Positions 17,384 through 28,170 of a DNA stretch of 64,000 nt are shown one piece after another. The notes below the pieces were generated by a model. That model searched no databases. It was not told the origin of the DNA and worked only from the letters and a program-made list of their open reading frames with translations. Origin of the DNA: Rhodopseudomonas sp. P2A-2r (GTDB taxonomy: Bacteria; Pseudomonadota; Alphaproteobacteria; Rhizobiales; Xanthobacteraceae); the NCBI RefSeq assembly GCF_026015985.1, contig NZ_CP110389.1, positions 5,302,001 through 5,366,000 on the forward strand, written 5' to 3'. Each line of letters begins with the position of its first letter. The stretch's first letter is position 1. Made by a program: the position numbers and the translations under genes.

Positions 17384-18583
17384 TCAACTATCCCGTGACA
17401 GATGCGCTGTCAGCGGCAAACTGGCTGTTGGCGGCAAGCGTGGCACGCCCAAGACTGCCGTAGCACCTTCCGGCCGTCGTTTGATCACGAAAGAGTTCCT
17501 GAGCTTGAGCACGGGATATTCAAACAGGTGCCACGAGATCACAGCGGCTGTCAGCGAGAGCGGAAACCCGACCAGAAACAGTGTCCACCAACGGTCGCCG
17601 GTCCAGGCCTCCGGAAAGTAGTGGATCAGCAGCTGCAGGAACGGGACATGATAGAGATACAGCCCGTAGGAGTAGTCGCCGGTCCCAAAGCCCGGAAGAC
17701 GTGGCATCGGCGACAGCCCGACCAGGACGGTGAGATAGCCGAGCAGCGGGAGCGCGATGGCATGAACGCCGGGGTTGCCGAACAACGCCGCATTACTTCC
17801 AAATGCGCTCAAAAGAGCCGCCACGCATAGCAGGCCGATGGCCGCCGTCCTGGAGAACGGCACGCAATACCGCAGTTGATAGAGGACGATTCCGATCAGG
17901 AAGGACGGCCAGAGCAACGATCCGCGGAAAAGGAAGAGGTTCATCGCCAGCAGATCGAAAAACGAGGCATGGTCGCTGACGAGGTGCGATGACATCTGCC
18001 TGAGATAGATTCCGGCGATCAGAACGCCGAGAGTGAACAACGGCACCACTCTGGTTCGTTTGATCGCCCCGGACAGCATCAGTCCGATCAGAATGACATA
18101 ACAGCCCATTTCGAAAGGGACCGTCCAGAGCGCGCCATTCACCTCCGGCGAAGGATTGTTCTCGAACACGCCCGGAAGAGAGTAGTGGATCCATCCCGTG
18201 ATGTTGAGAAAGTAGCTGAAGAAAGTCGCGTCGGTGAAATATTCTCTTGCGGGCAACGTCGTCACCAGCGGGCCGATCAAGAGCGCCGCAAAGAAGATGT
18301 CGACGATGAGCGCCGGCAGGATGCGCGCAGCGCGGTTAAGCATGAAGTTCTTTGCAGAGAGACGCGTGCTGCTTCCTGCCACCAGGAATCCGCTCAAGGC
18401 GAAAAACATCGGCACAAGCATGTATTCGGAAAGCCAGAAGACGGATGCCCTGGCCAACTCCAGATGCCCGCTCAGCTGGGCGGTGTGCCAGGCAATGATT
18501 CCGGTCGCCAGACATATCCGAAGGAAATCGAATCCCCGGCCGAAACCCTTTTGGTCGTCCAAAGCTGAACCAAGGGTTTGCAT
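17384..18583 (-). CDS. Acyltransferase 3 (OafA/YrhL-like) membrane protein
   Basis: A 399-residue integral membrane protein with about ten hydrophobic segments. The N-terminal FDFLRICLATGIIAWHTAQLSGH carries the family's conserved His. MFFALSGFLVAGSS and the basic RAARILPAL are classic acyltransferase-3 motifs. Members O-acetylate or O-succinylate surface polysaccharides, lipid-linked sugars or Nod factors using cytoplasmic acyl-CoA. AGGAAGG is positioned 7 nt before ATG 18583, which is preferred over the upstream in-frame start at 18649. The proline/arginine-rich C-terminal tail (about 25 residues) is not part of the domain. Confidence 0.9.
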   Translation of the reverse strand: MQTLGSALDDQKGFGRGFDFLRICLATGIIAWHTAQLSGHLELARASVFWLSEYMLVPMFFALSGFLVAGSSTRLSAKNFMLNRAARILPALIVDIFFAALLIGPLVTTLPAREYFTDATFFSYFLNITGWIHYSLPGVFENNPSPEVNGALWTVPFEMGCYVILIGLMLSGAIKRTRVVPLFTLGVLIAGIYLRQMSSHLVSDHASFFDLLAMNLFLFRGSLLWPSFLIGIVLYQLRYCVPFSRTAAIGLLCVAALLSAFGSNAALFGNPGVHAIALPLLGYLTVLVGLSPMPRLPGFGTGDYSYGLYLYHVPFLQLLIHYFPEAWTGDRWWTLFLVGFPLSLTAAVISWHLFEYPVLKLRNSFVIKRRPEGATAVLGVPRLPPTASLPLTAHLSRDS

Positions 18584-18839
18584 CGAGGTACCTTCCTGGA
18601 CCTTCCGGTCCACCTTTGCGGGGCTCTCAATCGCGCAATTGGAGCGCAAATCTAGACGCCGAGTTCTAATCTCTCCTTAAGGCCGACGCGCAAAATCGCC
18701 GCCTTCGCGCGGGGATGGAGGCTCGCCTGGTCAGGTCATGGATTTCCGCGTGTAACGCGCGCGGCATCGAGGGCGTCGGAAATCAACCTCTCGGACCCGC
18801 CCGGTGCTACCGTCGTCGCCGAACTGCAGAACCCGCGTG

Positions 18840-19343
18840 CTAATAATAGTCGCGCAGAAAGGCCGCGGCGCTATCGGGCTGCCAGTCGATGCCGGCAGAG
18901 TCGACGGGGTCGTCGGCCAGCAGCGCGCCGGCTTCGGACTTGTAGTCCGGCGACACCGCATCCGCCTGCGGCAGCGGCGCGCGCAGGATGTCCAGATACG
19001 ACAGATAATTGTCGCGGCGGCCGGTGAAGATGCAGACGCAGGCTTTCGGATCGGCATAGACGTAGACCGGACCGTTCGGCGTCTTGTGCACCACGAAGCG
19101 GTGGGCCGGCAGTTTGCGCATCGCCTCCTGCGAGGCCGCATCGCTGACGAACCGCGCCTTGAAACCCGCCGACTCCAGATAGAAGCCGTTCTTCTGCAGG
19201 AACGGCGCGCTCGGCGCCTCGCGCGCCGTCGATGGCGACGGCGACAGCGACAGCGACAGCAGCACGATAGAGGCCTGCGCCAGACGACGCAGACGCAGGT
19301 CGGAACAGATCGGCAGGATCGGCAGAATCGTGGTCGGCATCAT
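18840..19343 (-). CDS. Secreted hypothetical protein with Leu-Ser/Pro-Ser repeat
   Basis: A 167-residue protein. The N-terminal 40 residues form a signal-like hydrophobic stretch that runs into a low-complexity LSLSLSPSPS segment, coded by tandem gcgaca hexamers around 19228-19260. The mature part has a pair of close cysteines (ACVCIF) and aromatic-rich ends (PDSAAAFLRDYY). No domain was recognised. Start could be ATG 19343 or the adjacent ATG 19340. The hexamer run is a possible slippage site that would change signal-peptide length. Confidence 0.6.
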   Translation of the reverse strand: MMPTTILPILPICSDLRLRRLAQASIVLLSLSLSPSPSTAREAPSAPFLQKNGFYLESAGFKARFVSDAASQEAMRKLPAHRFVVHKTPNGPVYVYADPKACVCIFTGRRDNYLSYLDILRAPLPQADAVSPDYKSEAGALLADDPVDSAGIDWQPDSAAAFLRDYY

Positions 19344-19667
19344 CGGCGAGCCCCAAAGCGAGCGCGGGCAGCCGGGCTCTGACGGCCGCCACGCTACGCC
19401 AACACCATAAACGAGTCGTCACCGCCCGTGCTCCGATTTTCGCGCATGCCGCAGCCGTAGCTTCGGCATATGCCGCAACCGCGCCAAGGCGCGCCCGCTC
19501 GTCCCCGCGCCGCGCCGGCGTGCACACGGAAAAGGTTACAGTTTGGTGTCGATGGCGCGATGTCGCCATCACTTCAATGTCAGCCGCAGTCATCGCCAGT
19601 TCATGGCCCTGACTCACATCAGCCCCATTGCGTCGTCATGGTCCGCCCATTGAGAACAGAGGGCCCC
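19344..19667. other. Intergenic stretch, nothing recognised
   Basis: This is the divergent gap between the secreted hypothetical protein and the small + strand protein. Open frames here lack RBS and protein-like composition. No palindrome or promoter consensus was evident beyond ordinary GC-rich sequence. Confidence 0.4.
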
Positions 19668-19886
19668 ATGACGACAGAGACGATGCCGAAATTCGACCCC
19701 AGCTACATCGCTGCCTTGCGCGAAGTGCTGGATATCGCGGTGGAGCAGATCGCCGAGCAGCATCGCACTCCCGCCACCAAGGCGAAGATGGCCGAAACCA
19801 TCGTGCGCAGCGCATCGGAAGGCATCACCGACGCCCACGACCTGGTGACCCACGCGATCGCCGCCGGCGCCGGCGGCGCGCCGTAG
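19668..19886 (+). CDS. Small hypothetical protein
   Basis: A 72-residue protein (MTTETMPKFDPSYIAALREVLDIAVEQ...). It looks fully helical and soluble, with an alternating charge pattern and an Ala/Gly-rich end (AIAAGAGGAP). The ATG at 19668 begins the protein-like part of a longer open frame. Composition is coding-like, but no domain was recognised. It is followed about 100 nt later by another small helical protein. Confidence 0.55.
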   Translation: MTTETMPKFDPSYIAALREVLDIAVEQIAEQHRTPATKAKMAETIVRSASEGITDAHDLVTHAIAAGAGGAP

Positions 19887-19989
19887 TTTTTCGGGTTCCC
19901 GGCGGTCGCATTTGTGCACATTGCCGCCACGCCCTTGCCCATAACCGCGCACAGCCTCCGTCAATTGTTCGTTGATGGACGGAGGCTGC

Positions 19990-20175
19990 ATGATTTCAGA
20001 AATGTACCTGCGGCAACGCGCCGATGACTGCAACCGGCTCGCCAGCCAGGAAGCCGACGCCGAACTGCGCGGCATGCTGTGCGACCTCGAACTGGACTAT
20101 CGCGCCAAGGCGGTCAGGGCCGCGGCCCGCGACTGGCGCGACGCGCCAAGATATTTCGCCGCCGCGCCGGCTTGA
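19990..20175 (+). CDS. Small hypothetical helical protein
   Basis: A 61-residue protein (MISEMYLRQRADDCNRLASQEADAELR...). ggaggc directly precedes ATG 19990 as RBS. The sequence resembles the many short rhizobial proteins that read 'YRERAxxCxRLAxxAxDPxxRxxLLxLAxxW'. These are widespread in Bradyrhizobium and have no known role. It is predicted soluble, all-alpha. Confidence 0.65.
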   Translation: MISEMYLRQRADDCNRLASQEADAELRGMLCDLELDYRAKAVRAAARDWRDAPRYFAAAPA

Positions 20176-20312
20176 TCCAGCACCATCCGTAGAGCATTCA
20201 AACGTCGCAATGGCCCGGCGTATTGCGCCTGTCTGACGCCGAATGGCAGATCACGCTTCGCTGATCCGCCCTCGCTGGCGTGGAGGTTTGTGTCCGAGCG
20301 AGGCCCCTCACC

Positions 20313-20352
20313 CGGATTGCTTCGCAATCCGACCTCTCCCAGCGGGGAGAGG
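20313..20352. repeat. Rhizobial REP-like double hairpin
   Basis: Two adjacent inverted repeats: cggattgc-ttc-gcaatccg (20313-20331) and cctctccc / gggagagg (20333-20340 and 20345-20352). The arrangement 'cctcacccggattgcttcgcaatccgacctctccc' is a common intergenic signature in this group. It lies just past the 3' end of the proline-rich membrane protein gene and may protect or terminate its mRNA. Confidence 0.65.
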
Positions 20353-20362
20353 TGAAGGAAGA

Positions 20363-21934
20363 CTACTCGCCCCAGGCCGCGAAGGCCTCGTTGAAGGCGC
20401 GCTCGCCCGGCGAGCCCTTCTCGATGGCGATGATGGCGCGGCGCTGGTTGCTGTAGACCAGCGGCACGTCGAACCACGAACGCTCCTTGAGCAACTGGAT
20501 GTTGCGGGAGCGGTCGCTCTCGACGTTGCTGAGGCCCACCAGGAAGAAGCCGTCGGTGACCTTGACCGCGAGTCCTGCCAGCGGCGTGCCGCGCGCCTGC
20601 TCGTTGGACTTCATCAGGATGCCCGGCACGTTGCTGACACCGCCTCCGGAGAAATCTGGCGGCAACACGAAGGTCAGTTCGGCGGTGTGGCTGGCCGGCA
20701 ACGACGTATCGGTATTGCGTCGGAACGACATCGACATCTTGAACTTGCGTTCGGGAATCTCGATGTCGGCGCGCACCGCGAGGTCGCCGGGCTTGCCGCC
20801 CGACGCCTTGATCTGCTCGGTGCGCCATACAACGGTGCCGACATATTGCTTGCCCTTCGGCTCGGCCGGATCCTCGTCATAGAGCACCACGCGCTGTGCC
20901 ACGGGGGCGACCTGGTCCGACGAACTGGGCTGGCCGACGCGATCGGCAATCTTCGGCCGCGGCGCCAGCGGCGCATCCTTCGTGGCATCGACCACGACCG
21001 GCGTCGAGGAGCCGAACCCGCGCACCGTCTGCATGATCTTCGGACCCGCCAGGATCGCGGTGCCGACCAGGATCATTGCGATGCCGATGCCGACGGCAGT
21101 CTTGAGCGGAAACCGGCCGGTGCGCGGTGCGCGCGGCGGCTTGATCTTCTTCTCTTTCTTCGGCTTTACCGAATCCGGGCGCTGCCGCGACGCCGGTTCG
21201 GGTTCGAAGCGGCCGTCGTTGCCGGACTCGTCATAGGCATAATCGCCGCCGCGGTCTTCCATGCTCGGCTCGAGCCGGTCGAACTCGGGCGACTCCGACG
21301 GGACGTTGGCATAGGTTTTTCGCGCGGCGCGGTTGGCCTGCGCGGCGGCGCGGCCGAGATCGTCGACATCGGCAGTGACGTCGCGAAAGCCGCGCATGGC
21401 CGCGGCACCGGGAGCCGCCGGCTGGTCGGGGCGCGGCGCAGCGGAGCGTTCGCGGGTCGGCGGCAGGGTGGGCTCCTGCATGGCGACGCTGGGCTGCTGC
21501 TGCCGCGGAATCGGCGGCGGATCGATGCGCAGGTTGCGCTTCGGGCGCTCCGCCGCGACATCGTCGGGACGGTCGCGCGGCGGTGCCGGCGTCGGCACGA
21601 TCGGCTGGCGGCCGCGCGGCGAGGGCTCGGCCGGCGGCTGTGGATTGGCGCGGTTGTTGTTGCGGAACGCGTCGCCGGCGCGCGGCTTGCCGTCGCCACC
21701 GCGACTGATGTCGCGGGCCCGGGCGGCGGCCTCGGACTCGACCTTGCGGACGGCATCCTCGAGCGACAGCCGTTCCCGGGTGATCTCGGATTCGGTGAGC
21801 GGCGGCTCGACGCTGCGCAATTGCGCGATCAGCGCGCTGCGCGCGCGCTCGTACAGCGCGCGGCGCTGCTCGCCGGGAGCACTGGGATCCAGGCCAGCGA
21901 TGGCACGGGCAATCAGCGGGTAGTAGTCAGCCAT
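20363..21934 (-). CDS. Large proline-rich single-pass membrane protein of unknown function
   Basis: A 523-residue protein. An N-terminal helical module (1-80, ADYYPLIARAIAGLDPSAPGEQRRALYERAR) is followed by a long disordered Pro/Arg-rich stretch (about 85-270) ending in a Lys-rich patch. One TM helix (about 276-298) precedes a C-terminal extracytoplasmic domain of about 220 residues. The N-terminal module is common to proteins annotated 'hypothetical' in Bradyrhizobium. The charge rule (KKEKKIKPPR before the TM) puts the N-terminus in the cytosol. It is adjacent to and codirectional with purA, 55 nt downstream. Its function is unknown; it could be an envelope adaptor. Confidence 0.75.
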   Translation of the reverse strand: MADYYPLIARAIAGLDPSAPGEQRRALYERARSALIAQLRSVEPPLTESEITRERLSLEDAVRKVESEAAARARDISRGGDGKPRAGDAFRNNNRANPQPPAEPSPRGRQPIVPTPAPPRDRPDDVAAERPKRNLRIDPPPIPRQQQPSVAMQEPTLPPTRERSAAPRPDQPAAPGAAAMRGFRDVTADVDDLGRAAAQANRAARKTYANVPSESPEFDRLEPSMEDRGGDYAYDESGNDGRFEPEPASRQRPDSVKPKKEKKIKPPRAPRTGRFPLKTAVGIGIAMILVGTAILAGPKIMQTVRGFGSSTPVVVDATKDAPLAPRPKIADRVGQPSSSDQVAPVAQRVVLYDEDPAEPKGKQYVGTVVWRTEQIKASGGKPGDLAVRADIEIPERKFKMSMSFRRNTDTSLPASHTAELTFVLPPDFSGGGVSNVPGILMKSNEQARGTPLAGLAVKVTDGFFLVGLSNVESDRSRNIQLLKERSWFDVPLVYSNQRRAIIAIEKGSPGERAFNEAFAAWGE

Positions 21935-21988
21935 CGGTACTCGACTCTGTGAATACCCTCACTTTGAGAGTATTCTGGTAATACTTCG

Positions 21989-23281
<1,293 letters not shown>

Positions 23282-23683
23282 TTCGAGGTAATCCCTGCAA
23301 TTCACTTCATGGCGCATGACTGTGGCGGGAAAACCGGTTTCCCGCCGTGCGAATCATGCCGGAGCGCCCAGCCAAACACGGCCGCAGCCGCTCGCATGCG
23401 AGGCATCACGGGATTAACGGAAGCCGCTTGGGGAAGCAAGCAAGAAGGGCCGTTTTGAGGACTTCAGAGCGCGGTCAAACCCTTGATATCCCCCAAAAAT
23501 CCGTACTCCGTGGAGGCGCCGGGCAATGATGGCGCGGGTTCCGGCACATCCGGCGTAATCAGCGGGGTGGCTGCGTTGCCGTGGCGGTGAGCGACAGGGA
23601 ACCGTCACCCACCTCGCAACTTGATGCAAGCACTGCTGATACGCAGCAACTGACCGCTCGAGAATTCATTGTCAGAGGTATTC
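23282..23683. other. Divergent intergenic region, purA / HWE kinase
   Basis: This 400 bp gap must hold the promoters of purA (leftward) and the sensor kinase (rightward). Open frames inside it are short and not protein-like. No riboswitch-like structure or clear regulator palindrome was recognised. Confidence 0.4.
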
Positions 23684-25078
23684 GTGGATCAATCGTTCGG
23701 GCCGCTGTCAGACCCAACGTTGCTGCTGCGCAGCCTGCTGGCCTCGTCGGGCGACTGCATCAAGATCCTCGACCTCGAAGGCAACCTCGAATTCATGACC
23801 GAGGGCGGCCAGCGGATCATGGAAGTCACCGACTTCGCTGCTATCCGGGGCTGTCCATGGCCGGACTTCTGGCAGGACCAAGGCCATATCGACGCCAAGG
23901 CGGCAGTGGCCACCGCAAAGGCCGGAGGTGCCGGACACTTCCGGGGCTACGCCGCCACCATGGCCGGCTCGCCGAGATGGTGGGACGTCAGCGTCACGCC
24001 CATCCCCGGCCCCGACGGCAAACCCGAAAAATTACTGTCGGTGTCTCGCGACGTGACCGCCGTGCATTTTGCCGAAGTGGCGCTGCAGACCAGCGAAGCC
24101 CGTCTGGCCGCCGCGCTCAACGCCGCCGACACCGGGACCTGGGACTTCGATCCGCAAACCGGCGTCCTGAAATGGGATGCGCGTTGCTACCAGCTGTTCG
24201 GCCTGACGCCCGGCAAGCCGGTGAGCTTCGACGTGTTCCTGGCGGGCGTCCATCCCGACGATCGCGAAGCAACTGACAAAGCGTGTACCGACGCCATGCG
24301 GCCGGACGGACCGCAAGCCTACGACATCGAGTTTCGCACCATTGGCTTCGAGGACGGCATCGAGCGGTGGTGTTCCGCCAAGGGCAAGTCGGATTTCGAG
24401 AACGGCAAAGCGATCCGCTTCATTGGCACGATCTGCGACATCAGCAAGCTGAAGCGCGCGGAGGCGCAGCAGCGGCTGCTGACGCGCGAACTGGAACACC
24501 GCATCAAGAACACCATGGCGATGGTCGGCGCCATCGCCAACCAGACCTTCCGTACCGCGGCGACCAAGGAGGAAGCGCGCAGCATCTTCGATGCCCGCCT
24601 CCATGCGCTCAATCAGGCCCACGACATTCTCACAAGGTCGAGCTGGACCAGTGCCTCGATGCCTACCGTGGTGGACGGCGCGCTGGCGCCGCATCGCACC
24701 GGCGAAGGCCGCATCCGCGCCGGCGGCCCCGCTGTCCAGCTCACCGCGAAGCAGGCGCTGTCGTTGGCACTGGCGCTTCACGAGCTTGCGACCAATGCAG
24801 CCAAATATGGCGCGCTGTCGGTGCCCGGCGGAACGATCGCGATCGATTGGAATTGTATCGCGTCTGACAAAGAGCCGCTGCTGCACTTCCAATGGCGCGA
24901 AGCCGGCGGCCCCCTTGTGGCGCCGCCGACGCACCGCGGCTTCGGATCGCGCCTGATCGAGAGAACATTGGCATCGGATTTTGGCAATTCGGTCAAAATC
25001 GACTACCTGCCGGAAGGCCTGCTCTGCCGGTTCGAGACCAGATTGAGCGATCTGGTTTCGGCCGCCCCCAGCCTCTGA
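23684..25078 (+). CDS. PAS-domain HWE-family histidine kinase
   Basis: A soluble kinase of about 464 residues with two PAS folds (first about 10-125, with SGDCIKILDLEGNLEFM; second about 135-255, with NAADTGTWDFDPQTGVLKWD). The HWE core follows: H-box ELEHRIKNTMAMVGAIANQTFR, N-box LHELATNAAKYGALS, W-x-E in FQWREAGGP and GFGSRLIE. No TM segment, so it senses a cytosolic or light/redox cue. GTG 23684 has AGAGG 5 nt upstream; a TTG at 23669 is also in frame. It is followed 12 nt later by a stand-alone receiver, its likely partner. Confidence 0.9.
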   Translation: MDQSFGPLSDPTLLLRSLLASSGDCIKILDLEGNLEFMTEGGQRIMEVTDFAAIRGCPWPDFWQDQGHIDAKAAVATAKAGGAGHFRGYAATMAGSPRWWDVSVTPIPGPDGKPEKLLSVSRDVTAVHFAEVALQTSEARLAAALNAADTGTWDFDPQTGVLKWDARCYQLFGLTPGKPVSFDVFLAGVHPDDREATDKACTDAMRPDGPQAYDIEFRTIGFEDGIERWCSAKGKSDFENGKAIRFIGTICDISKLKRAEAQQRLLTRELEHRIKNTMAMVGAIANQTFRTAATKEEARSIFDARLHALNQAHDILTRSSWTSASMPTVVDGALAPHRTGEGRIRAGGPAVQLTAKQALSLALALHELATNAAKYGALSVPGGTIAIDWNCIASDKEPLLHFQWREAGGPLVAPPTHRGFGSRLIERTLASDFGNSVKIDYLPEGLLCRFETRLSDLVSAAPSL

Positions 25079-25090
25079 TACGAGATCGCA

Positions 25091-25471
25091 ATGGCAACAT
25101 CGAAGAAACCTGAACGCTACGCCATCCTGATCGTCGAAGATGAAGCGTTGCTGCGCATGCATGCCGCCGACATCGTCGAAGAAGCCGGGTTCATCCCCAT
25201 CGAGGCCTCTAACGCCGACGAGGCCGTCGCGATCCTGGAGTCTCGTTCCGACATCGCGCTGCTGTTCACCGACGTCAACATGCCCGGATCGATGGACGGC
25301 CTCAAACTCGCACACGCCGTTCGCGACCGCTGGCCCCCTATCAAGATCGTGATCGTCTCGGGCCATCTGCAGGTTTCAGAAAATGAGCTGCCCGCCGACA
25401 GCAGGTTTTTCGGCAAGCCGTTCGAGACCGATCGGATGATCGACGAACTGCGTACGCTGATCGCCGATTAG
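25091..25471 (+). CDS. Single-domain response regulator (CheY-like receiver)
   Basis: A 126-residue receiver with no output domain. It has VEDE acidic residues, phosphoacceptor Asp in LLFTDVNMPGSMDG, switch Thr/Ser in IVSGH and the conserved Lys in RFFGKPFE. It is strikingly similar to the receiver fused to the kinase at 360-1547, including the segment PGSMDGLKLAHAV. It starts 12 nt after the HWE kinase stop, so the two form an operon. Likely roles are phosphate sink or relay to another histidine phosphotransfer or regulator protein. Confidence 0.93.
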   Translation: MATSKKPERYAILIVEDEALLRMHAADIVEEAGFIPIEASNADEAVAILESRSDIALLFTDVNMPGSMDGLKLAHAVRDRWPPIKIVIVSGHLQVSENELPADSRFFGKPFETDRMIDELRTLIAD

Positions 25472-25753
25472 GCATCAGGCGGACAGCGGCTCGCGTTCAC
25501 AGCGGCTTGATCGCGCCGGTGCGCGGAGCCGAGCCGCCCGAGATGCGCATGCGGATCTCGCTGCGTCATCGCGAACCTGCGCAAAACCGCACCGACATAA
25601 CGGCCAAGCCTCCAAAAACTTGAACCGGCGGGTGGCATGGGTTTCGGCCGGCCTTATATAGGTACCGGCGCCCCGCCAATCCTTGGGCCTTGAACGAAAC
25701 CGCGCGATGCACGCCTAAAGGACCATGGCTGTCGAACAATTTGGAGTATTGGC

Positions 25754-26275
25754 ATGAGTATCCCCACGCAGATGGCGACCGCCGCGCTGGTGGGCGCAAT
25801 ATTCTGCGGCGCCGCTTCGGCGCAGCAACCAGGGATGGGCTGCACGGCGCAAGCGTCGGCCGCGGGTACGCAGACCCTGCGCTGCGGCGGTGGGCTGACC
25901 ATCGTCGCCGAGAGCGGCGCAACGTTCACGCTGCAGGATCGCAATCGTGACGGGCATGTGGACGCCATCGACCTGCAGAGCAAGGCGGTGTTCGTCGAGG
26001 CGCCGAAAAACAAATCCGGCAAGCGCTTCGAGGTGACGACGCCGCAGGCCATCGCCGCGGTGCGCGGCACCAAATGGGCGGTCGATGCCGACGCCGCCAA
26101 GACCTCGGTATTCGTCGACACCGGCCGTGTCGCCGTCCGCCGCCCCACCGTTGCGGGCCAGGTGGTGCTCGGCCCGGGCGAAGGCGTCGATGTCGAGGCC
26201 GGCACGACGCCGCTGGAAGTGAAGCGCTGGGCCGCGCCCCGCGTTGCGGCGCTGATGGCCCGGCTCGGCCGCTAG
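25754..26275 (+). CDS. Secreted FecR-domain protein
   Basis: A 173-residue exported protein. Signal peptide residues 1-23 (MSIPTQMATAALVGAIFCGAASA, cleavage before QQP). Residues 45-160 match the FecR fold: LTIVAESGATFTLQDRNRDG, VTTPQAIAAVRGTKWAVDAD, TGRVAVRRP, VVLGPGEGVDV. Two Cys (CTAQ...LRCGG) may form a disulfide. It has no TM anchor or regulator tail, so it is not a true FecR sigma regulator. It lies 7 nt before the CHASE2 cyclase gene, and FecR/CHASE2-cyclase pairs recur in this group, suggesting the secreted protein talks to the cyclase's periplasmic sensor domain. Confidence 0.85.
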   Translation: MSIPTQMATAALVGAIFCGAASAQQPGMGCTAQASAAGTQTLRCGGGLTIVAESGATFTLQDRNRDGHVDAIDLQSKAVFVEAPKNKSGKRFEVTTPQAIAAVRGTKWAVDADAAKTSVFVDTGRVAVRRPTVAGQVVLGPGEGVDVEAGTTPLEVKRWAAPRVAALMARLGR

Positions 26276-26282
26276 GCAGCCG

Positions 26283-28147
26283 ATGAAGGCCCGGGCATTC
26301 CAGGCTCCCGTTGCCATCGTGCTGGCAGGCCTTTGGGGCGCGGCGCTGACCTGGGGAAACGGGCCCTCCGGCATGCGGCTGCTCGACCGTTTCGAGGCGA
26401 CGCTGACCGATCTGCGGGTGCTGGCGCGCGGCACCCGGCTGCCGCCCGACGCGGTGACCATCGTCGCCATCGACGACCAAGTGGTGCGCGAACAGGGCAG
26501 CTATCCGCTGCCACGCGCCGCCCTCGCCCGCATCATTGAGCAGATCGCACAGCTCAAACCCAGGGTGATCGCAGTGGACTTGCTGCTGGTCGATCGCAGC
26601 ACGCCCGAGGACGATGCCGCGCTGGCGCGGGCGCTGGGCAACACCAATGCGGTGATCGCCGCGGCGGCGATATTCGCCGAGTCGCGGCAGCGCCTCGCCG
26701 CCGACGGCGACGGACCGCTGGCGCGGCTTCCAACCGCGGCGCGCTTCCTGCTGCCGCTGAAAGACTTTACCGATCAGGCCGGCGTCGGCGTGGTCAACGT
26801 GACCACCGATCAGACCGGCATTCCGCGCTCGATACCGCTGCTGTTCCGCACGGCAGATGCCGTGCTGGTGTCGCTGCCGCTGCGCACGGCGGCGGCGGCC
26901 GCGCGCCAGGACCCCAGCATCGCGCCGAACGATTTCGTTCTGTCGGGGCCGGATGTCCCGACCGACGTCGGGCATCTCTTGCCGATCTCGTTCTACGGCC
27001 CGCACGGCACCATCCCTACTGTTGGCGCCTCCGCCGCGCTTGACGGCACGCTGGCGCGCCACGACATCGAGGACCGCGCTGTGGTGATCGGCGTCACGGC
27101 GACCGGCGGCGGCGACTTTTCCCGACGCCGTTCGATCCGGTGATGCCCGGCGTCGAGGTGGTCGCGACTGCCATCACCCATCTGCTGGCCAAGGATGCGC
27201 TGGTGCGCAACCACGCAGTGCGGCTCGCCGATGGCGCCGTCGCGGTGCTGTTACCGATGCTGCTGGTCGGCCTGCTGGCGTGGCGCCGTAATACGGTCGG
27301 GCTTGTGGCCATCGCCGCCGTCGCGGCGATCTGGTCGACGGTCAACGTTGCGGCGTTCGCACACGGGGTCTGGCTAAGCGCCGCGCTCCCGATTGCCGCC
27401 GCCGCCCCGCCGACGATCCTGTTCGGCGCCGTGCAGATCTGGATGGGGCGCCGGCGCGCCCAGCACCTTGCGGATCGCAGCGACCTGCTGCAGCAGTTCC
27501 AGGCGCCGCGGCTGCACGCCTGGCTGACCGAGGATCCCGACTTCCTGCTGCAGCCGGTGCATCAGGACGCGGCCATTGTGTTTATCGATCTGTCAGGATT
27601 CACCGCACACAGCGAGACGGCCGGCCCCAATGCAACGCGCGAGTTGCTGAGCGATTTCCAGCGCATCGTCGACCGTGAAGTGGAGGCCTGCGGCGGCCTG
27701 ATCACCAGCTTCATGGGCGACGGCGCGATGATCCTGTTCGGCCTGCCGCAAGCTTCCGCCGACGATGCCGTCAACGCCGTAAATTGCTGTCTCGGCCTAA
27801 GCGCCCGCACACACGCTTGGCTAGCCTCGCTGCCGCCGCAGGTCGGAAGCCGGATCGGCTTCAAGATCGGCGCGCATTTCGGCGCCATCGTCGCGTCACG
27901 GCTTGGCGGCAGTCACCAGCACGTCACCGCCATCGGCGACACCGTCAATGTCGCCAGCCGAATGATGGACGTAGCAAAGAGCCATGGCGCCGAAATCGCG
28001 CTGACCGACGACCTGCTGCGCAAGGCCGGACCGAACTCGCCGGTGCAGACCTCCGGTGTGCTGAACGGCCCGGAGGACGTGCAAGTCCGTGGCCGCACCG
28101 GAAGCATCAATGTCTGGCTGTGGCGGCGCGGCGCGCCCACGCAGTAA
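26283..28147 (+). CDS. CHASE2-domain adenylate/guanylate cyclase (class III), frameshifted
   Basis: An N-terminal hydrophobic helix (residues 5-22), then an extracytoplasmic CHASE2 sensor (about 25-290: VTIVAIDDQVV, GVGVVNVTTDQTGIPRSIPLLF). About three TM helices follow, then a class III catalytic domain: metal-binding FIDLSGFTAHSE and GDGAMILFG, and transition-state N/R in DTVNVASRM. The frame breaks at GDF; the continuation (PTPFDPVMPGVEVVATAITHLL) is one frame over. Restoring one T to the T4 run at 27117-27120 gives a single protein of about 621 residues. It makes cAMP or cGMP in response to a periplasmic cue, probably with the FecR protein. Confidence 0.87.
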
Positions 28148-28170
28148 CACGCGCCGCCACGCCACGCCGC

